This document shows positions 44,456 to 55,996 of a DNA stretch of 64,000 bases, one piece after another. The position numbers were made by a program, and so were the translations under genes. The notes below the pieces were generated by a model. It worked only from the letters and a program-made list of their open reading frames with translations. It ran no database searches and had not been told where the DNA came from. The DNA is from Turritopsis dohrnii (lineage: Eukaryota; Cnidaria; Hydrozoa; Anthoathecata; Oceaniidae). The first letter of the stretch is position 1. Each line of letters starts with the position of its first letter. The stretch is from contig BQMF02000046.1 of NCBI GenBank assembly GCA_027922465.2, positions 372,001 to 436,000 of the forward strand, in the 5' to 3' direction.

Positions 44456-46358
44456 CGTTAGGTGAGAATTATTTTGTACTATCTCCAATTTCTTTAAACT
44501 GAGAAAATTAAGTTTTAAATTTCATAACCACACAAAATCTGTAAGAAACCTTTCTATGGAAAGTTACTTGGTACATTTTGAATACATCGTAATTGGAGTC
44601 CCTGACCAAAAATTATTTCAAATTTGCTAATACCCACTCTCCTCGAGGGAAAGTTTGCAATTGGAGATAGTAGCAAAACAAAATAGTAGCAAAACATGTG
44701 ATATTTATTAAAATTATTTTGTTTTAACTCCGTTCTCTTGCAAATTCGCCTTTAACTGACAAAAAATATTTTATACAGTACGAAAAACATCAATTTTCCT
44801 TTATGCTGCTTCTGTGTATATCACTTGGAGTTGCTTGGGCACTCCAAAATCTTAATTTGGAATTTAAAAGACTACAAATTTTCGAGTGGTTGGCATGAGC
44901 TGACTGCAAAATACAACAGACACGTTACATCTCAAAATGACAGCAGGGCTGAACGAAAAAACGCTCATGAAATTAAAGATGAAAAGGTAGCAGTTGTTTG
45001 TATTGGCTTAGAAAATGTTATAAGCTTGCCAAAATCTAAAGTAGGAAACTTTTAATACAAAAGAAACCTATCACCATACATATATATATTGTTCATACAA
45101 GAAAGGGTATTGTGTGCTTTGGAGCTTTACTGGAAGAGGGAGGGAATGACATTGCCAGTACTACAATGTCAATGTTGGAAAGAATTCTTAAGGATGATCC
45201 TGCCATTAAAAAAGTTATACTTTGGTTGACTCGTGCGTCACACAAAATCGAAACAGCTATAAGTCTGCTCTGTCCTTCAAGAGTTTATTTTTCGACACAG
45301 ATAGTTATAATCGAACGGAGGTTTTGTGAGTCTAGTCGTTCCAGCATTCAAGCAGTTGATAATGTTCATATTCAAAGTGACAGGGCCTCTTCTCCAGTTG
45401 AGATATTTTCTCCACTTGGGTTGGTGCAAATGCTACCAAATGTGAATCAAAAACATCCGTTCATGGTAATAGAAGTGCAATCAGACAGCATTAAGAACTT
45501 CATTCAAGTTGCTGAATTGCTTAATTATAAATCTGTTCCGTATTTTTCAATCAAAACAGTTGTTCATCTCAAAAACACTCCAAACCATGTCTTGTATAAA
45601 GAAAAATTTACCGACCCTTTTAAACAGGCTAAATTGACTAACAAACCAGAAAGTCTACCAAAAAATCTCCATAAATCCCACTTGCGAAAGTTTTGAAAGC
45701 TATCAGATTGATTTCAAAGGCCGAAAAGGATGATCTTGAGAGTATGTTTGCCTATATGCTTCCTATTAATGTTGCTTTTGGTAAGATTACATTAAAGTGA
45801 AAAAAGATAAGTTTGGTACCAATCTATGCAATTTATATTTTAAAACTGCGTATTTAAAGATTGCGTTAAATTTTCTAGGGCGAAGGTTGGCTATTTTGTC
45901 AATTGATGTCCTTTGCATGTTCTCATGTGACTTTTTATATTTGCACGACATTAATTTTTGTGATTATATTCAAACCACAGAAAATGAATTAATCAGCATC
46001 TTATGATTGATAAATCGCTTCCACGTTCGCCATTTTGAAAATACAATAAAAACAAACAATCTCCACTATTTACAAGATTATCTAACAGCGGTTTCAGGGC
46101 AAATCAATAACCTCGAATCAACCTGTACATAGAATAAGCCGTATTTGCTTGGCTTTTGGAGATAGAACATAATAATTTTAAGGCGTTATAACGAATAAGG
46201 AGATAAAACAATATCAGACTGTCGTTTGAACGAGATTTTGCGCTTATTTTTGGAAAGAGCTCACGGAGAAAGAACGAAATGATCCTGAAAAGCTTAAAAA
46301 CAATCGGAGCTCATTTTTTCCAAAAATGGAGATAGAACAAAATAATTCTCACCTAACG
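44456..46358 (+). mobile_element. DNA transposon with 36-bp-class TIRs and broken transposase
   Basis: Inverted ends CGTTAGGTGAGAATTATTTT (44456) and AAAATAATTCTCACCTAACG (46358), with TATCTCCA continuing the similarity, flanked by ATAT on both sides (44452-44455, 46359-46362). A second internal copy of the GGAGATAGAACA motif lies near 46160. The transposase remnant is 44825-45715. Superfamily not recognised. Confidence 0.7.
44825..45715 (+). pseudogene. Transposase-like pseudogene of an unclassified cnidarian-type family
   Basis: Fragments in several frames: KDEKVAVVCIGLENVISLPK, then GNDIASTTMSMLERILKDD and KKVILWLTRASHKIETAI (family proteins typically have VLWSDxCxxQNRN here), then AVDNVHIQSDRA, EIFSPLGLVQMLPNVN, ELLNYKSVPYFSIKTV and TPNHVLYKEKF. 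This layout is that of RNase H-fold transposase-like orphan proteins common in cnidarian genomes. The first putative acidic residue (WxD) is lost (WLT), and frames shift around 45060-45120. Dead copy. Confidence 0.65.
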
Positions 46359-46379
46359 ATATTGTGAATGTAAGTTTGT

Positions 46380-47454
46380 ATGAAGTTATATCGATAGCAA
46401 AATCAAAACATCGATCTTTCAATCAAGCAATCGATCATTCAATCGGTCGACCGATCGACCATCGATCAAAAAAGAAGGTCGATCAATCGATACAGTGATC
46501 AGCAATTTGATCAGTCATTCAATCGATCAGTCATTCAATCGATCAATCATTCAATCGATCAGCCATTCAATCGATCAATCATTCAATCGATCAATCGACT
46601 ACCAATACTCAACCCAATAATCCGGTGAATAATTATTAATAATAAAAATGTAATCTTTGTTTTTTATTATTATTGTTATGAAGTAACTCAGCAAACCGAC
46701 AAATTTTCATCTCGGAAAAAAATGTGATTAGGTCATCTCACTTATGCCATAAGCTACTTATTTTTAATAGGAATGTAATTATTATAATTGCCCGTCAAAA
46801 AGTAATTGTGCCACTGAAGACAAGGTTGAATTTAGTTTGCCAGTTAAAAACTGGGTGTCCGAAAAGAGGTATACATTTTTTAATAAACTTAGGTGTGGCT
46901 GAGGACTTTAGATTTTACGAAAACTGAGCAATTTAGATAGTGAAAGTTTCCTTTTTAAAAACATATTTATTGACGGTATTAATCTGTCAATATCACTTTT
47001 AAATAAATTGACATTGGGACGATTTCACCCATTTCTGCACCAAAACTCGATTAAAAAGAATTCTTTCCGTATGGCTATACATGTTTTTCACAATAAAAAG
47101 GAATTCGCCATATTTAACTTTGTGCACAAAATTTTGCATAGATCAGCACTTTTTCGAGTTGCTGAATCGGCACTTTTTTCGAGTTGCTGCGGTACGTTTT
47201 TTGAGTTGCTGAATCGGAACTTTTTTCGAGTTGCTGCAGTACGTTTATTGAGTTGCTGAATCGGCACTTTTTTGAGTTGCAGAGCATCGCCGCTTTTGCA
47301 GAATTGCTGAATCGGCAATTTTACCGAGTTATTGATTGAGAACGCAAGCGAATTATCGATTGATCGACCTGTGTATTGATTGATCGACCGATTGAATGAT
47401 CGATTGCTTGATTGAAAGATCGATGTTTTGATTTTGCTATCGATATAACTTCAT
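46380..47454. mobile_element. hAT-like non-autonomous element rich in GATC repeats
   Basis: Ends ATGAAGTTATATCGATAGCA and its mirrored copy at 47454; the inverted arms extend about 80 bp. Flanks AAGTTTGT (46372-46379) and AAGTTTGG (47455-47462) form an 8-bp target duplication with one mismatch, as for hAT elements. The left arm runs into tandem ATTCAATCGATC repeats (46430-46600) and the right part has a minisatellite of GAGTTGCTGAATCGGCAC units (47150-47330). No transposase. Confidence 0.7.
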
Positions 47455-47732
47455 AAGTTTGGCAGCAATAATGATGTATGAAAACTTACTAATATAAAAT
47501 GATGAAGAATGTGCGCAAAACATAATCTAAACATAATGAGAATTTGGAACAGCATACAGAACTACTAGGCTTTAATGAAAGGTGGACGATACCAAAACAA
47601 AACAAATCTGGTCGTTTTAATAATCAGCAATGTTTACATGGTGCCTAACAAACTCTTTTTCGTCCTGGCTTATTTCGCTACTTGAGATAAAAGGATAGAA
47701 AAAAAACTACAAATGATTTGACAATTAAATGG

Positions 47733-47738
47733 TTTATT
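47733..47738 (-). promoter_or_regulatory. AATAAA poly(A) signal of the five-exon gene
   Basis: AATAAA on the minus strand 222 bases past the stop codon at 47960. Confidence 0.5.
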
Positions 47739-47959
47739 TCAAGTGTTAGTGATTATACATCCATACATATTCATGTGCAAATAACTACATCACGGTGACT
47801 AGTGTTTTAATTCTTTTGACTTGGAATTACCTAAAAATATAATAAATACTATGCATTGATTTGGAATTACATACTCCATTACATTTCCACTAACTTTGCT
47901 GCTACGAATTTCCACAAATACAGATAAGTAGACGAACCTTATTTTCCAATATTTCCATT

Positions 47960-49034
47960 TCAGGCATACCCGTGGCGATTGTTGTCACGAGTGTCTAGGA
48001 AAAATGTTTTAAACGATAATTTTTCAACAAATCCCATGTAGCCAAGGGTACTTATTGTATGCAAAATATTGTGCAAGCACAAATACTGAAAACTAATGGT
48101 CGAGAAAATTTTTCAAGGATGCTAATTTAACAGGGCACGAAGTAAACCCAACACTCAACGGCTAATAGTTAAAACCAACTACGTTATCTTTAGATAAGTC
48201 TGTTACTGAGTTTTTGTTCACAAGCATGACTGTTTTGTGCCTTATAATTACTACAGCAGTAAATACCACCTATCAATTCATTATCCTATAAACATGCGTA
48301 TGAATCTCAGAAAGAGTTACATGCTTTCAACTGGATTTCTTTTAATACATGTCGCATTCGGAATTTTTCTGAGAAGTGCAGTTGACTTATATCTTAAACT
48401 ACACATGTTGATTACATCATCTGTCAATATTTACCAATCGACGTAAAAAGTTACCTTCATTTTTTGAAATCACCTTCTTGATGAGCTCAGCTATTTCCTT
48501 TTCGAAATCTGTTGAAAATTGGAAATAAATTATAACAAGGGGAATTATTTCTAAAACAAATCCATGGATTAAATGAATTTTAATACGATCAGATAATGCC
48601 TCACCTTCGTTATTATCTTCATAGATACTATCATACAAATTTTGCCATGCACCTACAATGTAAAGAAACAGCAATTATGGATTTAAAGTAAAGTGATAAA
48701 GTGATGTTTCCAAGTTATCGTGATATAGTTTTTACTTTTTATTATTACACCATATGATCTGCCATTAACAACAAATAATGAAAAAACATTTACTTGTTTG
48801 CCCTCGTTCGTCATTCTCCAAATAGCAGTTTCCAGTAGCATCATAATGGCATTTCGGCGCTGGAATGAATTAAAATACATTATTACGAAAGCTAATGTTT
48901 TAAGATTTGGAAATGAAACAACTTCCTTGTAATTGATGTCTCATATGAATACGAATAGTGAGCTCACGTTTTTCTAAAGCGTTTGCTAAAGCGACTACCA
49001 TAGCTACTAACAACAACGTTGTAAAAGTCTTCAT
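47960..49034 (-). CDS. Small secreted protein, five exons, 89 residues
   Basis: Exons 49034-48968, 48859-48794, 48652-48605, 48508-48455 and 47994-47960 join to exactly 270 bases: 89 residues and a TGA. All four introns (108, 141, 96, 460 bases) are GT-AG and all are phase 1, which chance frames would not give. The protein starts MKTFTTLLLVAMVVALANA, a clear signal peptide with likely cleavage after Ala19. The mature part is acidic with two cysteines (KCHYDATGNCYLENDERG), an aromatic segment (AWQNLYDSIYEDNNED) and an amphipathic helix-like FEKEIAELIKKVISK, ending RHGYA. I do not recognise the family. It could be a hormone-like, venom or matrix component; function unknown. No single exon exceeds 23 codons, so simple frame searches miss it. 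It has no counterpart beside the left duplication copy. Confidence 0.85.
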
Positions 49035-49096
49035 GATTCTTTCTTTGTTGATCACAAATGTCACTGCATATGAGCTTCACCTCTCAACATAACTTT

Positions 49097-49104
49097 TATT
49101 TATA
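49097..49104 (-). promoter_or_regulatory. TATA box of the five-exon gene
   Basis: TATAAATA on the minus strand, 63-70 bases upstream of the ATG. A start about 30 bases downstream would leave a 5' leader of about 35 bases. Confidence 0.6.
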
Positions 49105-49304
49105 CTAAACTCCTAATCCTGATTAAATGGATTTCAGATTATGTAAATTGGCCCCTATAATTTCCAAAGCCTCCTTTTTCTTGTCAATGTAAATTAGTAT
49201 TAATAAGCATTTCTGTTGACGTTTGATTTTTATATTGTGAAATTCTGCAATTTTGCAAATGATCAAAAGATAGTTATCCAATTAAATTGGGTAGTCAAAA
49301 GTGT

Positions 49305-51046
49305 TAAAACGGATGAGAAAAATTTATGCAAATGAAATTGCGCAAATGGCATTGATTGATTGTAATCAGATTCTCTCATCTTCAATAGTTTTCTTTTCGT
49401 TTCATCAGATACTATTTACGGAAATTAATCAGGGACTGCAAATGTCCCGACGCATTAGGAATGTGAATTAGAATGGCCCTTTTATATCACATAATGAGAT
49501 AAGTAATTTTCTTGAGGTTTTGCTAGCTGCATGACAATGGTTCCAATACAGTCACATACCATTCCATTTTATCAATGTTTTCATCACATAACGGGATTAA
49601 TATTTCATGCATTGCAACACAGGACGTTGTAAATATATTAAGTGGCTCCAGCAGTTAATCTTAAAGGCATCTGGCTTTCCTAGCTAATTATACGAAATTC
49701 CTGTACACGAAATATGTATTTGCTCTAATAATGATCTACTCTCCGTCAACAGCTACTGAAGAATATGCTGTCTTACTAAAATAAAACTTTTTATCTATTT
49801 TTACTGAAGCGGGATATAGCAATTTTAAAAAGTAGGATTGTATCCGTCATCATGCAGAAGTTATGACTTCAAAAAAATCTCACATTTTAAACATTATTAC
49901 TGATGATCATTGAATTTTCTTTTATCGCATTCAAGTTTGTTAGTATTGAGTTAATACGAGTCGGCCAATGCGGAAAAATGGAAGACCACTTCTTAATTTT
50001 GATCTGCTTATAGATTTCTTGTTTGCAAATAACTTCATATTCTGTGGCTCCCACAGAATTTTTACAAAGTGACTCTAGTTTTTAATTAGCAAATGGAATA
50101 AGCAATGAAATCTCATTAAGTACAAAATTGCCTTCCACAATCTTTTGTTTTGAATTCTTTTAATATTTCAGATCGGTTTTAATATGAATTTATGAACTAA
50201 TCAGTAAAAGCAGTAAAATGCATGATTAGTGCTGAATAAGCACCTAGTTTTTAGTCCCCTTTCAGTATACGTGGAACGGAAAACTAAATTTGAACATAAT
50301 AATGGAATAAGCATTCATAAATCAAAATTTATCCTTGTTGTAAAATTTTAATTTTTTCTATCTCCGAATTTATTAGAAAGAATTTCTTGATAAACATTCA
50401 CGTCTGAAATAACGAGGTCTTATTTTGTCATTCAAGCGCTTGAATATTTACCATTTTCAGTGTAATGTTATCAGGCCCGTAAGAGAATTTGTTGATATCA
50501 ACACAAATGATGAAGTAGATTATTAACGAAAGTTCAACTTTATCGGGGATACTTATTAAATCCACCTATAACCGTAGAAATTAAAAGGTTTTGAAGGAGG
50601 AACTTGGTCAACAGCAATTTTTTTCCAGTAATCCTATTGAACTAACACTGACAACAGAAACTCATTAAGTATTATATTGCTAGTAAGTCCTTTAGACATG
50701 AAATCCTTTCATACAGAACATTCCTTGTTATGAAAACAGCTGATTTGACATGCACCGCAACCTCAATTAGCTAGAATGTTACGATGGAATAAGCCTTTAT
50801 CAATCAAAACTCGTCCTCTATCCACAGGAAATTCTAAATAAAATTGATTGACTGATGGAAAGATTGCATTTAGGAAATGAACTTCAACTCTGCAATTGTA
50901 ATGTTTTATTTTGCAATATTTATCCTTTAGTAGGTTTTGAATATGTGAAGGGTTTAGGGAAGATTATAACCAGTAACATTGATAAATTAATCAGTAGTTC
51001 ATAAAAAGCTTATCTGCAACAGTCAGTATTTCGGTATTATAAATAA
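49305..51046. other. Non-coding
   Basis: First part matches 726-1965; from 50545 the sequence is absent from the left copy. No gene seen. Confidence 0.55.
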
Positions 51047-52710
51047 CTAGCCGCCAAGGCGGCGTCGCTCGCCGCCCATGTCCACCTGCTCTGTATCACT
51101 GTATCAATAAACGTCTCGTACAACTTGTGTTCAACCAGAAGCAGATTTGAAGTCACAACCTCTGGTAAAACCAATCTTTTATCAGTGTAACAATACACTC
51201 AAAACGTAGAGAGAGGAAACTTCAACTTTTTATTAGCTTTTGTTTTAAAAAAGTTACGCGCTCTAACATGGGTGCTATCAAACGTCAGGGGGAAATGGTT
51301 TCTCTTTTTAAAAAGATCACACGGGAGGAGAAAAAAAAGGCACGTGCTAAATGAATAAAGTGAATAAAAAAAAGCGTTCGATCTGATAAAAATAGATTAA
51401 AAGAAATCGATTAAAAGAAATTAAGACAACTATTAAGACAAAAACAACAAAAAAAATATTTTGTATCATGATACTCTTTTTTTACCTATCGGTTTTTAAA
51501 CATTTTGATTGCTCGAAAAAAGTTCACCCGTCTCAGACAGTCAGGCAAGGATACGTTAGGATTCACTGGTAAACCGCACATGCTGCCACGTTCTGCCACT
51601 GCTGCTTTTATGTCCAAAACGTTTAATCAGTTAGTTTCTTTGTATTTAGTTGATGTATTGTTTTCAAAGCCAAGTCAACGTGGAATATAAAACTAACAAT
51701 AATAATAAAAACAAAACGTTATTACGGTAGCAGCGAAAGCGAATACCGTATTAAAACACCCTTGGACTACTCCTACTACTGCTACTACTACTCCTCCGGC
51801 CGAAACGGCACTTAGTCTGCGATTTAGAGTCTGCTAGACTCTGCTAATAACGCAATGTAAATTATAATGAAGGAACACAGCCTTCGAAAGGTTTCACATA
51901 TCAAACATTTAAAAGGACGTTTTCTTTGATGTTATCATATTAACTATGATGTTATGAAATAATTCATGAAAGAATGAATATTAATCAAATAGATCTGCAT
52001 AAAAATGGAAGTTTTAGCTATTTATGCTAACTGAAAATACATAGATACTTAAAATTTGGTTATATATAGTTTTTCTTGTTAGTAAAGCCCATCAGTTCAA
52101 AACTTCTTATTACCTTGTTTGTTAGTTACAACACTGTTTTGTGTATTAAGAAGACTTTCAAAGATCTAGTTAAAAAAGGCAGTTATTTGTTGGATTTCAT
52201 TTTTGGTTTCATGAAATTATAATTAAAAACATATATGTTTTTTTTCTTTCGAAACGCGTGTTTTTTTTCTACACATGGTCTTACAAAAAATGTTCTTATA
52301 AAAAAATATACAGCTCACGCATGTATAATTCTTTTGTCTTTAATAAATTAATTTCTGGTGGCTTATGATTAGATCCTTTTTACACTAACTTATCATTTTA
52401 ACATATCGTTTATGCCTGTTTTCCACCAGTGGGATAAAAAAAACAAGCCTCAAAGAACTTTGTAGTAACTTTTCATAACTTTAAGAACAATTGCTGCTAC
52501 CGTTTTGCGCCATCTGGCTCTTGTTCCTATTAGTTCATCAGCCAAAAAAAGTCACGTTCGATTGGGGGTTGCAATGTATTTGCTTCGAACTCACGTCGCA
52601 CACACGCAAAAAAAATAATTTCGCTCACAACTCAATCTACCATTTTGCGTGACTTGCAGACAAACAAACAAACAGACAGACAGACAGAGAAGCGGCTATT
52701 AATATATAGA
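51047..52710 (-). mobile_element. Short Helitron H8, minus strand, with an insert
   Basis: On the minus strand it begins TCTATATATTAATAGCC (52710), preceded by A, and ends with the usual hairpin and CTAG (51050-51047), followed by T. It is a relative of H2 and H5-H7 in the opposite orientation. An 800-bp HINE-like element sits inside. Confidence 0.88.
51724..52523 (+). mobile_element. HINE-like (Helentron-derived) element inserted at TT
   Basis: Comparison with H2 places the insert between two T bases in ACGTTATT|CC. The 5' end is ACGGTAGCAGC; its inverse GCTGCTACCGT lies about 25 bases inside the 3' end, which finishes with a hairpin (GCCA-TC-TGGC) and CTCTTG. A (CTACTA)n-like microsatellite sits near 51763-51795. 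Asymmetric inverted ends, T|T target, 3' hairpin and an internal microsatellite are the known features of HINE/DINE-1 elements mobilised by Helentrons. Confidence 0.65.
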
Positions 52711-52807
52711 TTTCGTAATTCTAATTAACATTTATTAATACTGACCTTTTGGCTTCCAACAAAAAAAAAATGGTTTGTAGCAATTACGATTAATTTTATT
52801 TTGTGGT

Positions 52808-52841
<34 letters not shown>

Positions 52842-55800
52842 TTATAAATATGTTTTCATTTGGCCGTAAAAAACTGACCAGGAAATTTGCCCAACAAATT
52901 CAAATTCAGCTATTAGAAGTTGTGCCAGCTGTAAATGACTAGTAAAACAGGTCGTTACATTCTCTTTGACCTGCCAATAAAACGTTATCTTTGCGCACTT
53001 CAAAAAACACATATTTTTAAATCTTCACAATTGAATTGCCCTTTGTTTGACATTTTCAAAACATTTTATATAAATTATCTTAGCTTCTAATGTAAAGACT
53101 GTCGTGTAATGATATTGATGATAATGACATATTAATACCTATCATGCATTAAATATCAATGTTATGAAAAACAGTAAATAGATCGAATTTGTCATTATTA
53201 ATCAAAATCGTTTCAATTGCTGAGATATTTATTTTCAAACGATACTAAGCTTAAATGTTGCAAATTCAATGTGTCATTTCCTAAATAAATCTTATTTGCT
53301 AATGGTTTTTCCTCACAGTCTACTGTGAACGGGGGCATAGATAGAAAAAATAAAATTTTGCAATAACAATGAGTTTTGACTCATAAATGCTTATTCTATC
53401 ATCTACTTATAATGTTCTAATATTTTAATGTTCTAATTGAGCCTTCACCATATTTTACCATATATTACGTCAGCTGTATCTTTCATGTACGCAATGTTCT
53501 GTATGAAAGTAAATCATGGTTAAGCTAGCCATATCTCTTTACGTGATTATGTTTATATTATTATGTTTTAAAAAGATTATTATAACTAATCTGCAGTTGA
53601 TCAAGTTCCTCTTTCAAATCTAATTAATACTGGTATGAGTGGCTTACACATGAACAAGAACGTTGAACTGCCTTTGATAAACTGTTTATGTTGATATTAA
53701 AAATTCCCTGACGAGTGTAAAAAGATTGCATTCAAATTATGGTAAAGCTTGAATATTGCAAAATGAAGCATTGAATTGACAAAATTTGCAAACTTGCAAA
53801 GTTAAATTTCATCTTCTAAATTAACCTTTCATGGAAATGAATGTATATTAAAAAATTCTTGTGAACAAAGACACATGTAAAGGAAATTTAAATTTTGTAA
53901 TAAAACTTCGGTTTGATTTACAAATGCTTATTTCATCATAGTATTCGGGTTGAGGCATAAGATTAACGTCACGTAAACAGCAACTCTGTAATATCTGAAA
54001 TCTTAATAAAATTATGATTATAGTATTACTATCTATTAATAAGATTTGCAACTGACCAAGTTCCTCTTATAGATCTTTTTAATTTCTACAGCTTTGTGTG
54101 ACTTCTATAGAGATGCATAAAACATTGAGTATCAATATTTGTGTTAAAATAAAGAAATTCCTTGAGAGTTGTGACTACGTAATTACACAATTTTTTTTAT
54201 AAGCAACTGTTGATTTTGATCAGAATTAAAGTTGCTTAATTTTGAATCCAAAATCCTTACTCAAGTTGCTTAACTAGTTGCTTAACTTTCCTAACTTATG
54301 AAATCGAAAGGATGTATATACAACAACATGCTACAGTAGTGCTATTGAAAATATAAGAACAAAATACAACAAGAATAATAAAACAAACTACAAAGGATAA
54401 AATCGTAACCATGTCTTCTTAAATCGTAAACAATATACATATGATTACAAAGTTTTTGTATTTACTTATTTATTTACTGTTGAAACTGAGTTATTACAAT
54501 ATGTATTTATTTATAGAGGGTAATTTGAAGCATAACAATATTTTTAGTTGCTTAACCAGTTAGGCTCTCAGTACTGATGTTGCTTAATTTACTTACCAAA
54601 ACGAGTACTGTTGCTTATAAAGAGAGTCAGAACAAAAAATCGTGTACAATATACTTGAATTGATATTTCTACATTCCAAGTTTTATAATTATTTATTTTT
54701 TTGTGACCGTTTGAAACTAACTCCATTATTACGATTATTTTTCGCGCGATCCATCCATGCTGTTGATTATCTATTAGACAATGAAAATAAGTTTTCGTGT
54801 TCACGTGGCCCTCTTCAGGCAAGTGACTACAAGAGGCATGTCCTACGTCAGGAATGTTATTGGTTAAGTAAAATATTTTAGAGAAGCCAGAAGTATCTCT
54901 ACGGGATGTTGGTGAAACATTGCTGGAAGTTTAATCAAAATGGTAAGGTCATTAAACTACATTTTTTCTTACTATGTACTTTCTTGATTATGCCTAGTAT
55001 AAGCTTACTTGGATGTGTTTAGGTGTCTTTATTTAATGATAAAAAGTTGTTCAAGTGAAAATGGCGACTGGAAAATTGGGTAAAACAAGAAAACCGACGA
55101 ATAATTATGGACTGCTTTGATACATAAATCAAGTGTGAGAAGATGAATCTATAAGCTACTTTTCCAATAGGCAGTTAAGAGTGTCCTCATCGAGGCGGCT
55201 ATTGTTTTTAAAACAGTTGAAGAAGAAATCTTAGGCATTGGATTTCTTTTATATTTACCTGTTGTTAATGTTGCTGTTGATGTTTTGGTACTCTATTATT
55301 CAATTTTTTGAATATTTTTTCGATCATGGAAATGTAAATGTCATTATAAAATAAAAATGATTTAAGTAAAGTGGGGGATGTCGCTGAGTTGAAACCATTC
55401 CGTCTGTGTCAGCGTAGTCACATTTGAAGTAAAGTCTGAGTGATGTTATGAAAGTAAATTGAGTTGTTTAATTAAATTCGTTGCTGGAGATCAATAAACT
55501 AACTAAATACTACAAACTGCAAACAGCCTAACTCACTGAAATATTGCATAATATGAAGCTTACTATTAAACATGATGAAATCAGTATGGATAATTTGAAA
55601 CACTGCAAACTGATAGAAAACTAAATGCCAACACAAAACTAATGTAAAATTCTACCGTTTTTAAATTGCTTAGCTAGGAAATTTAATGTAAATATACATA
55701 CAACACGTGCAGTCGCACAAAGAAGCATAGTATCTAAAATAGAAAAAGTTTCAAAGTTACGGTTTGTAAAGCACTCTTCTTTCACATGTAGATGTTTATA

Positions 55801-55996
55801 CACTGGAGAGTTCTCATCCTTTCTGATATGTGCATACAGTGGGTTTCTGTAATAAACACAATAAAATATCATTATTTTTAAATGATTTCAAACAAATGTT
55901 AACAGTTAAATACAAAGTTATGGAGTATAAATGAGAAGTTTATCACTGTCATTGGCTTCAACTTCGTTATCATCAACGTTCACCTCATCTTGATTT
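52711..55996. other. Non-coding, partly unique to the right copy
   Basis: 52809-52841 is a 33-base C-run. 53820-54155 and 54775-54930 match the left copy; the rest does not. No gene recognised. Confidence 0.5.
52809..52841. repeat. Poly-C tract, 33 bases
   Basis: Uninterrupted C-run 99 bases from the end of H8. Confidence 0.9.
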
